DNA of 64,000 nt, taken from positions 310,001 through 374,000 of the forward strand of contig NZ_QPHL01000017.1 in the NCBI RefSeq assembly GCF_003335675.1. Direction: 5' to 3'. Positions 17,241 through 26,990 of this stretch are shown here, piece by piece. The translations under genes and the position numbers were made by a program. Within the stretch, counting starts at the first letter, position 1; the number at the start of each line of letters is the position of its first letter. Origin of the DNA: Winogradskyella sp. KYW1333 (lineage in GTDB: Bacteria > Bacteroidota > Bacteroidia > Flavobacteriales > Flavobacteriaceae). Below the pieces are notes generated by a model. It was not told where the DNA came from and made no database searches. It saw only the letters and a list, made by a program, of their open reading frames with translations.

Positions 17241-20200
17241 ATGAAGTACAACCAGATTCTTATTTTACTATTGAGTTTATTCTATAGTTGTGGTAAAGAT
17301 AATGTGCCATATAAAGATGGAGCCACTACATTATTTACAAATATCCCATCGAGTCATTCCAACATAGATTTCATAAATAGTATTGAAGAAACAGTAGATT
17401 TCAATTTCTTAAATTACAGTTATATCTATAATGGAGGAGGTGTTGCAGTTGGAGATATAAATAATGATGGATTAGAGGATATTTACTTCACTTCAAATCA
17501 GAAATCCAATAGATTATACCTTAATAAAGGCAACTTTATTTTTGAGGATATCACTGAAGACGCTGATGTTATGGATGACCAAGGTTGGTCCACAGGGGTA
17601 ACTATGATTGACATTAATAACGATGGTTGGTTAGATATTTATGTTTGTAAATCAGCCTCTATAAAAAATAGAAAGGCAAGGCAAAATAAGCTTTATATCA
17701 ACCAAAAGGACAATACTTTCAAAGAGGAAGCTGTAAAATATGGCCTTAAGGATTATAGCTTTTCAACCCAAGCTTACTTTTTAGATTATGATAAGGATGG
17801 CGATTTAGATTTGTATCTTGTTAATCATAGTCTCGATACTAACAAAGATTTATATCTACAACCTCAGGATCTACCAAGTATAACAAAAGATGACATAGAT
17901 CGCTTATATCAAAATAACGACGGCACATTTAAGGATGTGACAAAATCAGCAGGAATTTCGTTTGAGAAGGCTTGGGGTTTAAGTGCATCAATAGGCGATT
18001 TTAATAATGATACATGGCCGGATATTTATGTGGCTAACGATTTTTTTGAACCAGACTTTTTATACATCAATAACCAAGATGGTACATTTACCAATTCTGT
18101 TCTAGACGCTTTTAAGCACATTTCTAATAATAGTATGGGCTCTGATTTTGCGGATATTAATAATGACTTAATGCCTGATCTTATAGTATTAGACATGTTA
18201 GCCTCAGACAGAAAACGAGGTAAGGAAAATATGGCATCGATGGATATAACTAAGTTTAATCACATGGTTAAACAAGGCTACCACCATCAATACATGTCTA
18301 ATATGTTGCAATTGAATAATGGAAATGGCACCTATAGTGAAATTGGTCAATTCTCAGGTATTGCAAAGACAGATTGGAGTTGGGCACCCTTAATTGCTGA
18401 TTTTGATAATGATGGTTATAATGATGTGTTTATTACAAATGGGATTGAAAAGGATATTGCGAATCAAGATTTTAGAAGAACAATGCTTAATAAAGATTTA
18501 AGCACTAACAAAGAAGAAAGATTTACAGAAGCTCAGGAATTAATCCCATCGGCTAAGTTGGCCAATTTTATGTTTGTAAATAATAAAGATTACACATTCA
18601 ACGATTCATATTCAAAATATGGTTTTGGTGAAAAATTGAATTCTAATGGCGCATCTTACGCTGACTTAGATAATGATGGTGATTTAGATTTGGTATTGAA
18701 TAACCAATCTGACATGGCTTCAATATATCGTAATAATTCTAAATCTAACTTTTTAAGTATAGACTTAAAAGGACCTAAATATAACATCAATGGAATTGGT
18801 ACAAGAGTTGAACTTTATGCAAAAGATACCAAGCAGCTTAGAGAAGTATATGCAAGTAGAGGCTACCAGTCTTCGGTGAGCAATCAAATTAATTTTGGTC
18901 TTGGGTCATTTCAAAAGATTGATAGTATTAAAGTCACTTGGCCCGAAAATAAATCTCAAACTCTAACCAATATTAATACTAACCAAAAATTGACTATTGA
19001 TTATTCAAATGCTGAGAAAGATTTAAAATCAGAGAATGAGAGTGTAAAATTGTTTGAGTCTGTTTTAGCTGATGAAATAGGGATTGATTTTAAACATAAG
19101 TCAGTTGATTTTAACGATTATGAAATACAATTATTATTACCGCAAAAGCAATCTAAAATAGATAATGCGCTTGTAGTTGTAGATGTTAATAATGATGGAT
19201 TGGAAGACTTTTTTGTTGGGAATACTATGGGATTTACATCTGAATTATACATTCAAAAAAGTGATGCAACTTTTAGAAAAAGTAACCAGAAATTATTCGA
19301 AAAGGAAAAAGCTTTTAATGATAATAACGCACATTTCTTCGATGCTGATAATGACAATGACTTAGACCTATATATAGCTTCTGGGAATTATAGTTTAAAT
19401 GAGGCAAATCCTTTACTTCAGGATAGATTATATATAAATGACGGGAAAGGAATTTTTTCAAAAGGAAAACTGCCTGTAATGCTAACGGTTACCAAGGCTA
19501 TTGCATCGGGCGATTTTGATAACGATGGTGATTTGGATTTATTTATAGGTGGGCGTGTGGTTCCAGGGAAATATCCTATATCACCAAAATCTTATCTATT
19601 AGAAAATATAAACGGTAATTTTATTAATGTAACATCAGTCAAAGGAGATGAGTTGAACAATCTTGGTTTGGTAAATGATGCTATTTTTTCAGATTACGAT
19701 AATGATGGTGATGAGGATTTAATTGTTGTTGGTGAATGGATGCCGGTTAGTTTTTTTAATAATAATGAAGGCATTTTTATTAAGGTTAATCAGGAATCAG
19801 ATATTAAAACAGGTTGGTATCAAACTATACGTGCTATCGATTATGATAAAGATGGTGATGAAGACTTTTTTGTTGGGAATTATGGCGAGAATAATAAATT
19901 CCATCCAACTCAGGACGAACCATTACACATATATGCTAATTATTTTGATGATAATAAAAGCTATGATATCGCATTGAGTAAGGAAGATAATGGTGACTTA
20001 TATCCTGTGAGAGGAAAAGAATGTTCATCGCAACAAACACCATTTCTAAATAATAAAATTGGAACTTACAGTGAATTTGCTAACTCAAATATTATTGATG
20101 TTTATGGTAAGGATAATATTGATTCAGCCTTGCATCTAGAAGCCACAACATTCAGTTCTTATTTTATAGAAAACAACGGGGAAGGGAATTTTGAATTTGT

Positions 20201-20507
20201 ACGATTGCCAAGTGAATCGCAATTTGGACCAACATTAGATTTTGAATTTTTAGATTTGAATCAAGATGACAAACTAGAAGTAATTGGAATAGGTAGTATA
20301 TATGGCGCAGAGGTAGAAACCATAAGATATGATGCCTCAAATGGCTACATTTTAACCCATAATAATGGAAACAGTTCAATATTTAAGGAATTAAGTAACA
20401 TTACCGATAAGGAGGCCAAGGCAATGGAACAAATTAATATAAAAGGCATACCTCATATATTGATATTGAATACAAGCAATGTGTTAAGTTTATATCGGAT
20501 AAAATAA
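17241..20507 (+). CDS. FG-GAP/VCBS repeat lipoprotein with ASPIC/UnbV domain (CRTAC1-like)
   Basis: This 1088-residue protein has a lipoprotein signal (LLLSLFYSCGKD, Cys17). It carries many FG-GAP/VCBS blades with calcium-type DxNxDG loops (GDINNDGLEDIYF, DIDNDGWLDIYV-like, DYDKDGDLDLYL, DFDNDGDLDLFIG). An ASPIC/UnbV domain occupies about residues 502-588 (NGIGTRVELYAKD, GYQSSVSNQINFGLG), followed by a second propeller. Proteins of this layout are surface-anchored in Bacteroidota and are often encoded near polysaccharide-utilisation genes. Their exact role (binding or presenting glycans or proteins) is not established. Here there is no SusCD pair nearby. A bidirectional terminator follows immediately. 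Confidence 0.85.
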   Translation: MKYNQILILLLSLFYSCGKDNVPYKDGATTLFTNIPSSHSNIDFINSIEETVDFNFLNYSYIYNGGGVAVGDINNDGLEDIYFTSNQKSNRLYLNKGNFIFEDITEDADVMDDQGWSTGVTMIDINNDGWLDIYVCKSASIKNRKARQNKLYINQKDNTFKEEAVKYGLKDYSFSTQAYFLDYDKDGDLDLYLVNHSLDTNKDLYLQPQDLPSITKDDIDRLYQNNDGTFKDVTKSAGISFEKAWGLSASIGDFNNDTWPDIYVANDFFEPDFLYINNQDGTFTNSVLDAFKHISNNSMGSDFADINNDLMPDLIVLDMLASDRKRGKENMASMDITKFNHMVKQGYHHQYMSNMLQLNNGNGTYSEIGQFSGIAKTDWSWAPLIADFDNDGYNDVFITNGIEKDIANQDFRRTMLNKDLSTNKEERFTEAQELIPSAKLANFMFVNNKDYTFNDSYSKYGFGEKLNSNGASYADLDNDGDLDLVLNNQSDMASIYRNNSKSNFLSIDLKGPKYNINGIGTRVELYAKDTKQLREVYASRGYQSSVSNQINFGLGSFQKIDSIKVTWPENKSQTLTNINTNQKLTIDYSNAEKDLKSENESVKLFESVLADEIGIDFKHKSVDFNDYEIQLLLPQKQSKIDNALVVVDVNNDGLEDFFVGNTMGFTSELYIQKSDATFRKSNQKLFEKEKAFNDNNAHFFDADNDNDLDLYIASGNYSLNEANPLLQDRLYINDGKGIFSKGKLPVMLTVTKAIASGDFDNDGDLDLFIGGRVVPGKYPISPKSYLLENINGNFINVTSVKGDELNNLGLVNDAIFSDYDNDGDEDLIVVGEWMPVSFFNNNEGIFIKVNQESDIKTGWYQTIRAIDYDKDGDEDFFVGNYGENNKFHPTQDEPLHIYANYFDDNKSYDIALSKEDNGDLYPVRGKECSSQQTPFLNNKIGTYSEFANSNIIDVYGKDNIDSALHLEATTFSSYFIENNGEGNFEFVRLPSESQFGPTLDFEFLDLNQDDKLEVIGIGSIYGAEVETIRYDASNGYILTHNNGNSSIFKELSNITDKEAKAMEQINIKGIPHILILNTSNVLSLYRIK

Positions 20508-20536
20508 AAACGCCAAACTTTAAGTTTGGCGTTTTT
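20506..20536. terminator. Bidirectional terminator between the FG-GAP gene and atpC
   Basis: AAAAACGCCAAACTT and TAAGTTTGGCGTTTTT form a near-perfect uninterrupted palindrome flanked by A and T runs, so it can terminate both converging genes. Confidence 0.92.
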
Positions 20537-20556
20537 AATAAGTAATTATTATTTCT

Positions 20557-20835
20557 CTAATCAGCTAATACAATTAGCTTATTATCTTTCAATTCAATTG
20601 TACCTGAATTAATAGCTAACCAAACACCTCTATCAGACTTAGTAAATTTATCTTCTACTTCCTCTTCTAACTGAATGTTACTGCCAGCTACTTTTACATG
20701 ACCTTCTTTTAGAATAGATACAATAGAAGCGTGATTTTTTAACATTTCAAACTCACCATTAACACCTGGAACAGCGACAGAGTCTACTTCTCCGCTAAAT
20801 AAGGTCGCTTCAGGCGATACAATTTCTAAATACAT
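20557..20835 (-). CDS. atpC: F-type ATP synthase epsilon subunit
   Basis: This 92-residue protein corresponds to the N-terminal beta-sandwich of the epsilon subunit (LEIVSPEATLFSGEVDSVAVPGVNGEFEMLKNHA). It lacks the C-terminal helical hairpin of the 130-140-residue E. coli protein; short epsilon subunits are usual in Bacteroidota. It sits in the central stalk of F1 and couples rotation to catalysis. The gene is 17 bp downstream of atpD. The remaining atp genes are not in this window, so atpDC forms a separate two-gene operon. Confidence 0.95.
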   Translation of the reverse strand: MYLEIVSPEATLFSGEVDSVAVPGVNGEFEMLKNHASIVSILKEGHVKVAGSNIQLEEEVEDKFTKSDRGVWLAINSGTIELKDNKLIVLAD

Positions 20836-20852
20836 AGTTCTGAAATTTTAAA

Positions 20853-22364
<1,512 letters not shown>

Positions 22365-22422
22365 TTAATTGTTTTTGTTTTGCTTTAATTTAATTCTGAA
22401 AAACAATGTGTTTTTCGCGCTG

Positions 22423-22430
22423 CAAAGATA
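22423..22430 (-). promoter_or_regulatory. Candidate -7 element for atpDC
   Basis: The minus strand reads TATCTTTG followed by CAG, a full TAnnTTTG match, giving a leader of about 55 nt. There is no TTG at the -33 position, only a T-rich stretch. Confidence 0.5.
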
Positions 22431-22467
22431 TAGTTTTATTTAAAAAAACTGCTTGTTTTTGAGATAA

Positions 22468-22498
22468 AAAAAACACGCTTTATTGAAGCGTGTTTTTA
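22468..22498 (-). terminator. Terminator downstream of the GDSL lipoprotein gene
   Basis: On the minus strand, AACACGCTT and AAGCGTGTT pair around a 5-nt loop and are followed by a run of eight T. It lies about 20 bp after the stop of the gene at 22519. Confidence 0.88.
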
Positions 22499-22518
22499 AT
22501 TTAATTATTTATATAAAT

Positions 22519-24012
22519 TTATTGCAATAAAGGAGAATAATTAGTCACAAAATCGTCTGCTCGAGCTATGTTACCCGAAGCTTCAAAATTAGAACCATAA
22601 GTTGTGTCTATAGCTTGCAAGAAAGCATTTGCCATATAGGCATAACCTCTAGAAGTAAGATGGATACCGTCGAGACTTACAAGGCCTCCAAAAACTAAAT
22701 CTGCGGTATGAATAAAATCGTCAAAAACAATACCGGTACTAGCGGCTTCTTCTAAAATAGCATTTACATCAACAAATGCCAAACCTCTAGAGCTTGCAAC
22801 TGAAGAAATGGTAGAGTTATATGAGTCAACAGCCGTAATAATTTCTATTTGTTCTTCTGGTGTTAATATCCACTGGTCTGCTAAGGGTACCGACACTCCA
22901 TTAATTAATGTAGGGTTTCCTCCTACTGTTGTACCAATGACACTGGCCGCTGGTAAAACCACTAAGTCGTTTGCCGTAGCTTGTCTATAACTTGGTATGC
23001 CAAATGCAGATAGATCAGTTAAATTTTCATCTTCAATCACGACAGCATTATTACTTGATGCTGTAAAATTTATGGTCCTTTGAGCTACTTCTTCTGCATC
23101 TAATAACCCATTACTCTGTGCAAATAATAAGCCACCATTATAGGCAGCAAATCCACCGTTTACTAAATTTGCAGTGGCTTGGTCTAATGGTACAACATCA
23201 TGACCAACTGCTGTAAAATAAGGTAAACTTGAAACATATGGGATATTTGTAACTACACCCTTAGCTCCGTTTGCTGTAAGGCCATCAATTATTGTATTAA
23301 AGGCAAATTCAAAAGTTAGAGGATCAGTAATTTGATTAATTGTTTCATCACCACCTGCAGTTGCATATCCCAAAACGTCATTACCACCAATCAAATCAGC
23401 AGTAAAAAAACTTGGGTTTTGTGCAACAGCTAACTCTAAAATAGTGGCGTTTGGTGTATTTCCAGTAACCCGTACCGCATATGGATTAGCATTAGGTAAA
23501 TTAGCAATATTTCCGTAACCAGGTGCTATAAAATGAAAACTTTTTGCTCCTGGCATTCCTAAATTATTAAAAGGTCCTGTAGGATTATTTAGAACAATAT
23601 CTGTCCCTACGGTTACTGGCCCAACTACAGATTCTAATGGTACCGGTCCTGCACCGCCAAAAACTAATCTTGGACCAGAAATTCTTACTCCTCCTGCTGC
23701 AAGTCCACCATAATTATCACTTACCAAGGGTTGTGTAAAGTTTCCTCCACCAGCATTAGCAAACATATCTGCAATTATTTTTGGAAATGAATTCTCTTGT
23801 GCGGCAAGAAACACTGAGCCATCGCTAAAACCAGCCGTAAATGAAGGTCCAAATGCCACGTAATTTGAAAAGTCGGCTGTTCCAGAAGTAAGCTCTGGTA
23901 ATGGCTCGGTATCAGTATTACCTCTGTTTCTAAGATCATCTAAAGTTTCATTTTCACATGCTAAAAATCCAATAGCTAGAAAAGATAGAATTATATATTT
24001 AAATTTTTTCAT
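22519..24012 (-). CDS. SGNH/GDSL-type hydrolase lipoprotein
   Basis: This 497-residue lipoprotein (lipobox ending FLAC, Cys19) has recognisable SGNH blocks. Block I is variant, FGPSFTAG, with Ser57 as nucleophile where GDSL is usual. Block III is GGND (DLIGGNDVL), and block V is D-x-x-H in SLDGIHLTSRGYAY near the C-terminus. SGNH enzymes cleave esters of lipids, sugars or other compounds; the substrate is unknown. The middle is rich in Gly, Ala and Asn. I chose the ATG at 24012 rather than an in-frame TTG two codons earlier. It starts 11 bp after the TonB receptor's stop and is surely co-transcribed, suggesting that ester cleavage at the surface is linked to uptake. Confidence 0.85.
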   Translation of the reverse strand: MKKFKYIILSFLAIGFLACENETLDDLRNRGNTDTEPLPELTSGTADFSNYVAFGPSFTAGFSDGSVFLAAQENSFPKIIADMFANAGGGNFTQPLVSDNYGGLAAGGVRISGPRLVFGGAGPVPLESVVGPVTVGTDIVLNNPTGPFNNLGMPGAKSFHFIAPGYGNIANLPNANPYAVRVTGNTPNATILELAVAQNPSFFTADLIGGNDVLGYATAGGDETINQITDPLTFEFAFNTIIDGLTANGAKGVVTNIPYVSSLPYFTAVGHDVVPLDQATANLVNGGFAAYNGGLLFAQSNGLLDAEEVAQRTINFTASSNNAVVIEDENLTDLSAFGIPSYRQATANDLVVLPAASVIGTTVGGNPTLINGVSVPLADQWILTPEEQIEIITAVDSYNSTISSVASSRGLAFVDVNAILEEAASTGIVFDDFIHTADLVFGGLVSLDGIHLTSRGYAYMANAFLQAIDTTYGSNFEASGNIARADDFVTNYSPLLQ

Positions 24013-24023
24013 TGTCAATTTTA

Positions 24024-26825
24024 TTATAAGTTATTTATAGTTATAGATGCGTAATACATTGACCCGATGAAACCAGTTCCAAAAGCTGTAAAATACTCAT
24101 CTTGTAATAAGTTGGTTGCACCAACTTTTAATGTAGTTTTTAAACTTGGTATTCTATAATTAATTTGTGCATCTAAAACACTATATGCTGGTACTTCACC
24201 GTCACCAAAAGAGGCTTCCCAGAAGAAATTGTCACTCCATCTCCAAGAGGTATTAAAACCAAAGTTCTTAAACAACTCAGTTTTACCAAACGACACTTTT
24301 ACTTTATGCTCTGGTGTATTAAAGTTTGTCCTAAAATCTGGATTAGCTTCCGTGTCAAAGTCTAACTTAGCATATGTGTAGTTAGCACTTAAATCAAAAC
24401 CGTCTAATACTTTGGTAGATACTTGAATCGCCGCGCCGTAAGAATTTACATCTTCATCAGCATTAGTGTAAGTTTGGTAAGCTTGGAAATCACCATTTGC
24501 AATTGCAGCTACCGCTAACGGAGTGCCATTAGGAAGTGTTTGACTTAAACCAACATCTCCATAAAAAGGTGATATAACAGTTTCATTAGCTAAGAAATCT
24601 TGGTATTGATTATAATAAGCCGATGCATCAACAATTACACCACTAAATTTGCCTCGATATCCTAATTCATAAGAAGTAACTTGCTCAGGTTGCGCTAAGT
24701 TTGAATTTGCTACTTCTAGCGCCGCAGGGTTTCCTGTTGCAGCAAACGCACCAACAGAGTTTGCGAAGAACGAGTTGTTATAAGCTCCAGTACCATTAAC
24801 TTCTAAACTAGTCTGTCCTGTTATTGCAGTACCGGTAGGGCTTAAATCATAGTTTCTAATATCTCTTGCTGGATTGTCTGGCGCACCTCCAACTAAGATT
24901 GCACGCCCAACATCTAGACCAATATATAAATCTTGAGTTGTTGGATTTCTAAATCCAGTTTGGAAAGAAGCTCTAATGTTGTGATCTTCATTAATTGTAA
25001 AACCAGCAGATAATCTTGGAGAAAAGAAACCGTCAAAAAGTTCGTTTTTATCATAACGTAAAGACCCTGTTAATTTCAACTCTACACTTTCTGAAAGCTC
25101 TAATGATTTTTGCAATTGTGTATACAATCCAAATTCATCATAATTAATTGGCCCATCAATATCAGTGTATATTGTTCCAGAAGAATTAAGGCTATATCTT
25201 CTAACCGATCCTCCAACCTGAATTTCTGCGAAATCTACCAGATCACCAAAATTATAATTGAAGTCACCATGATATATCTTAGAGTTATCTTGGAATTTTG
25301 ACCCTGTACTTAAATCAGGATCATTTACACTACGATTAAAAGCGGCTTGATATTCTGGAGTTCCTGGTAAAAATCTACCTGTATCTGCGGCCTGTCTGGC
25401 AGCAATATGGGCCGCTTCGTTAGTTGCACCACCTAAGGTAGCACCTGCATAAGCAGCAACATATTCTCCGAACCATGTATTATCATCTTTCCATGCTCGG
25501 TTAATATTTATACCCGTGAATACCATATCATAAGAATCACCGGCTTTATCTTCTGTGACATAACCTCTAACAAAAAAGTTGTCATTTCTAATTTCTAATT
25601 TATGTTGTTGTAAAAAGAAATTCTTAATATTATAACGGTTTGCACCTTGGTAAATGGTATTACCTGACCCTATTTTACCAACATATTGGATTTCGAAATC
25701 ATTTTCCCATGGGCGATAATATAATCCCCAATCGGCCTTAATACTTTCGGCATTATAATTTGTAAGGTCTCTTTCGTTATAACCAGTTCTACTTACGTTT
25801 ACAGAAGGAACAAGTCCTGAAATACCTGCTGGTGCTAAGCCTAAATCTTCTAAAGCCTGAGCAACACCATTAATATCAGTACTTACTTCATCACCATAAA
25901 CGTTGATGCCGTCATAATCAATATCAGCCCTAGTCAAGCCACGATTTAATTTATCTTCTTCACTAGTTGCAGCCCAGTCAGTACCTTTTAAGTAGCCAAA
26001 GTTAACTTTAGCAGCAAATTTATCACTAAACTTATAGGCCATTCTTATACCTAAATCAGTATAATCATTATCACCCGCAGCTTCTTGAGAAGTAATACCT
26101 CTTTTAATATAACCGCTGATGCCTTGGAAATCAAATGGGTTTTTACTTCGCATAAAAAGAATACCGTTAAATGCATTTGCTCCATAAAGTGCAGATGATG
26201 CACCGGGTAATAGCTCGACACTTAGGATGTCAGTTTCAGTCATACCAAGTAAGTTTCCTAATGGGAAGTTTAGTGCAGGAGCAGAATTATCCATTCCATC
26301 TACTAATTGCATAAAACGTGTATTTGCAAACGTTGCAAAACCTCTAGTATTAATAGATTTAAACGTTAAACTATTAGTATTAATATCAACACCTTTTAAG
26401 TTTTCTAAACCATCATAGAAATCTACCGAAGCAGTATTCTTAATTTCTTTTAGACCAAATCTTTCTACTGTAACGGGTGATTCGAAAATCCGTTCAGGTG
26501 TACGAGATGCTGAAATTACCACTTCATCTAATTCGTTACCTTCTACTAATGAAACATCAATTGTTTGATTGTTTGATGTTACTTCGATTATTTGTTCCTT
26601 AAATCCCGTGTATGTTACACGGATTGAAAATGGAGGTTCTTGGTCAGCCGTCAGTGTATAATTTCCATCAAAATCTGATGACGCACCTGATGATGTACCT
26701 ACTACTACAACATTTGCTCCGGGTAAGGGTAAGCCGGAATTGTCTGTAATTTTACCTTTTACTGTGGTTTGTGCAAAGGAAACCACACAAAAAAGCATCG
26801 CTAAAAGCTTTAAAGTTGTCTTCAT
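24024..26825 (-). CDS. TonB-dependent receptor with CarboxypepD-like leader domain
   Basis: This 933-residue outer-membrane receptor has a signal peptide (ending SFAQ, residue 19). A CarboxypepD_reg-like domain follows (20-100, VKGKITDNSGLPLPGANVVV, DFDGNYTLTA), then LDEVVISASRTPERI, the plug (about 110-235; SALYGANAFNGILFM) and a large barrel. No SusD-like gene is adjacent, so it is not a classical SusCD pair; its partner is the GDSL lipoprotein downstream. The substrate is unknown, and an esterified lipid or carotenoid-like compound is one guess. The 165-bp upstream region holds a 12-bp GC-rich palindrome at 26902-26913 and the glmS terminator. No full TAnnTTTG box was found. Confidence 0.9.
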   Translation of the reverse strand: MKTTLKLLAMLFCVVSFAQTTVKGKITDNSGLPLPGANVVVVGTSSGASSDFDGNYTLTADQEPPFSIRVTYTGFKEQIIEVTSNNQTIDVSLVEGNELDEVVISASRTPERIFESPVTVERFGLKEIKNTASVDFYDGLENLKGVDINTNSLTFKSINTRGFATFANTRFMQLVDGMDNSAPALNFPLGNLLGMTETDILSVELLPGASSALYGANAFNGILFMRSKNPFDFQGISGYIKRGITSQEAAGDNDYTDLGIRMAYKFSDKFAAKVNFGYLKGTDWAATSEEDKLNRGLTRADIDYDGINVYGDEVSTDINGVAQALEDLGLAPAGISGLVPSVNVSRTGYNERDLTNYNAESIKADWGLYYRPWENDFEIQYVGKIGSGNTIYQGANRYNIKNFFLQQHKLEIRNDNFFVRGYVTEDKAGDSYDMVFTGININRAWKDDNTWFGEYVAAYAGATLGGATNEAAHIAARQAADTGRFLPGTPEYQAAFNRSVNDPDLSTGSKFQDNSKIYHGDFNYNFGDLVDFAEIQVGGSVRRYSLNSSGTIYTDIDGPINYDEFGLYTQLQKSLELSESVELKLTGSLRYDKNELFDGFFSPRLSAGFTINEDHNIRASFQTGFRNPTTQDLYIGLDVGRAILVGGAPDNPARDIRNYDLSPTGTAITGQTSLEVNGTGAYNNSFFANSVGAFAATGNPAALEVANSNLAQPEQVTSYELGYRGKFSGVIVDASAYYNQYQDFLANETVISPFYGDVGLSQTLPNGTPLAVAAIANGDFQAYQTYTNADEDVNSYGAAIQVSTKVLDGFDLSANYTYAKLDFDTEANPDFRTNFNTPEHKVKVSFGKTELFKNFGFNTSWRWSDNFFWEASFGDGEVPAYSVLDAQINYRIPSLKTTLKVGATNLLQDEYFTAFGTGFIGSMYYASITINNL

Positions 26826-26901
26826 TTTAGAGAATTAGTTGTTTATTTAAAGGGCAATTTAACTAAATATATGAAAACACAATGAGAATTTCGTAAAAAT
26901 G

Positions 26902-26913
26902 TATGCGCGCATA
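26902..26913. promoter_or_regulatory. Palindrome upstream of the TonB receptor (possible operator)
   Basis: TATGCGCGCATA is a perfect 12-bp palindrome in AT-rich DNA, 77-88 bp upstream of the receptor ATG. Flanking AAAAATG and ACATGTTTT extend it imperfectly. A protein-binding site is an inference. Confidence 0.35.
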
Positions 26914-26930
26914 ACATGTTTTGGAAAAAT

Positions 26931-26971
26931 TAAGGCCCTTAATTTGCTACATTCTCAAATAAAGGGCCTTG
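26931..26971 (-). terminator. Terminator after glmS
   Basis: AAGGCCCTTAATTTG (26932-26946) and CAAATAAAGGGCCTT (26956-26970) form a 15-bp stem with one mismatch and a 9-nt loop. On the minus strand it is followed by AATTTTT. It lies 20 bp after the glmS stop. Confidence 0.8.
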
Positions 26972-26990
26972 ATTCTATATTTAATCTAAA

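Noticed and set aside
17440..19900. Repeated GATxxTAATxATGG-like DNA words in the FG-GAP gene, considered as a repeat array
   Set aside because: The periodicity comes from calcium-binding DxNxDG protein repeats in one open frame; spacing is irregular and not CRISPR-like.
26839..26990. glmS ribozyme or other leader in the region around glmS
   Set aside because: This gap is downstream of glmS on the minus strand; upstream of glmS there are only 11 bp, so a ribozyme cannot fit.
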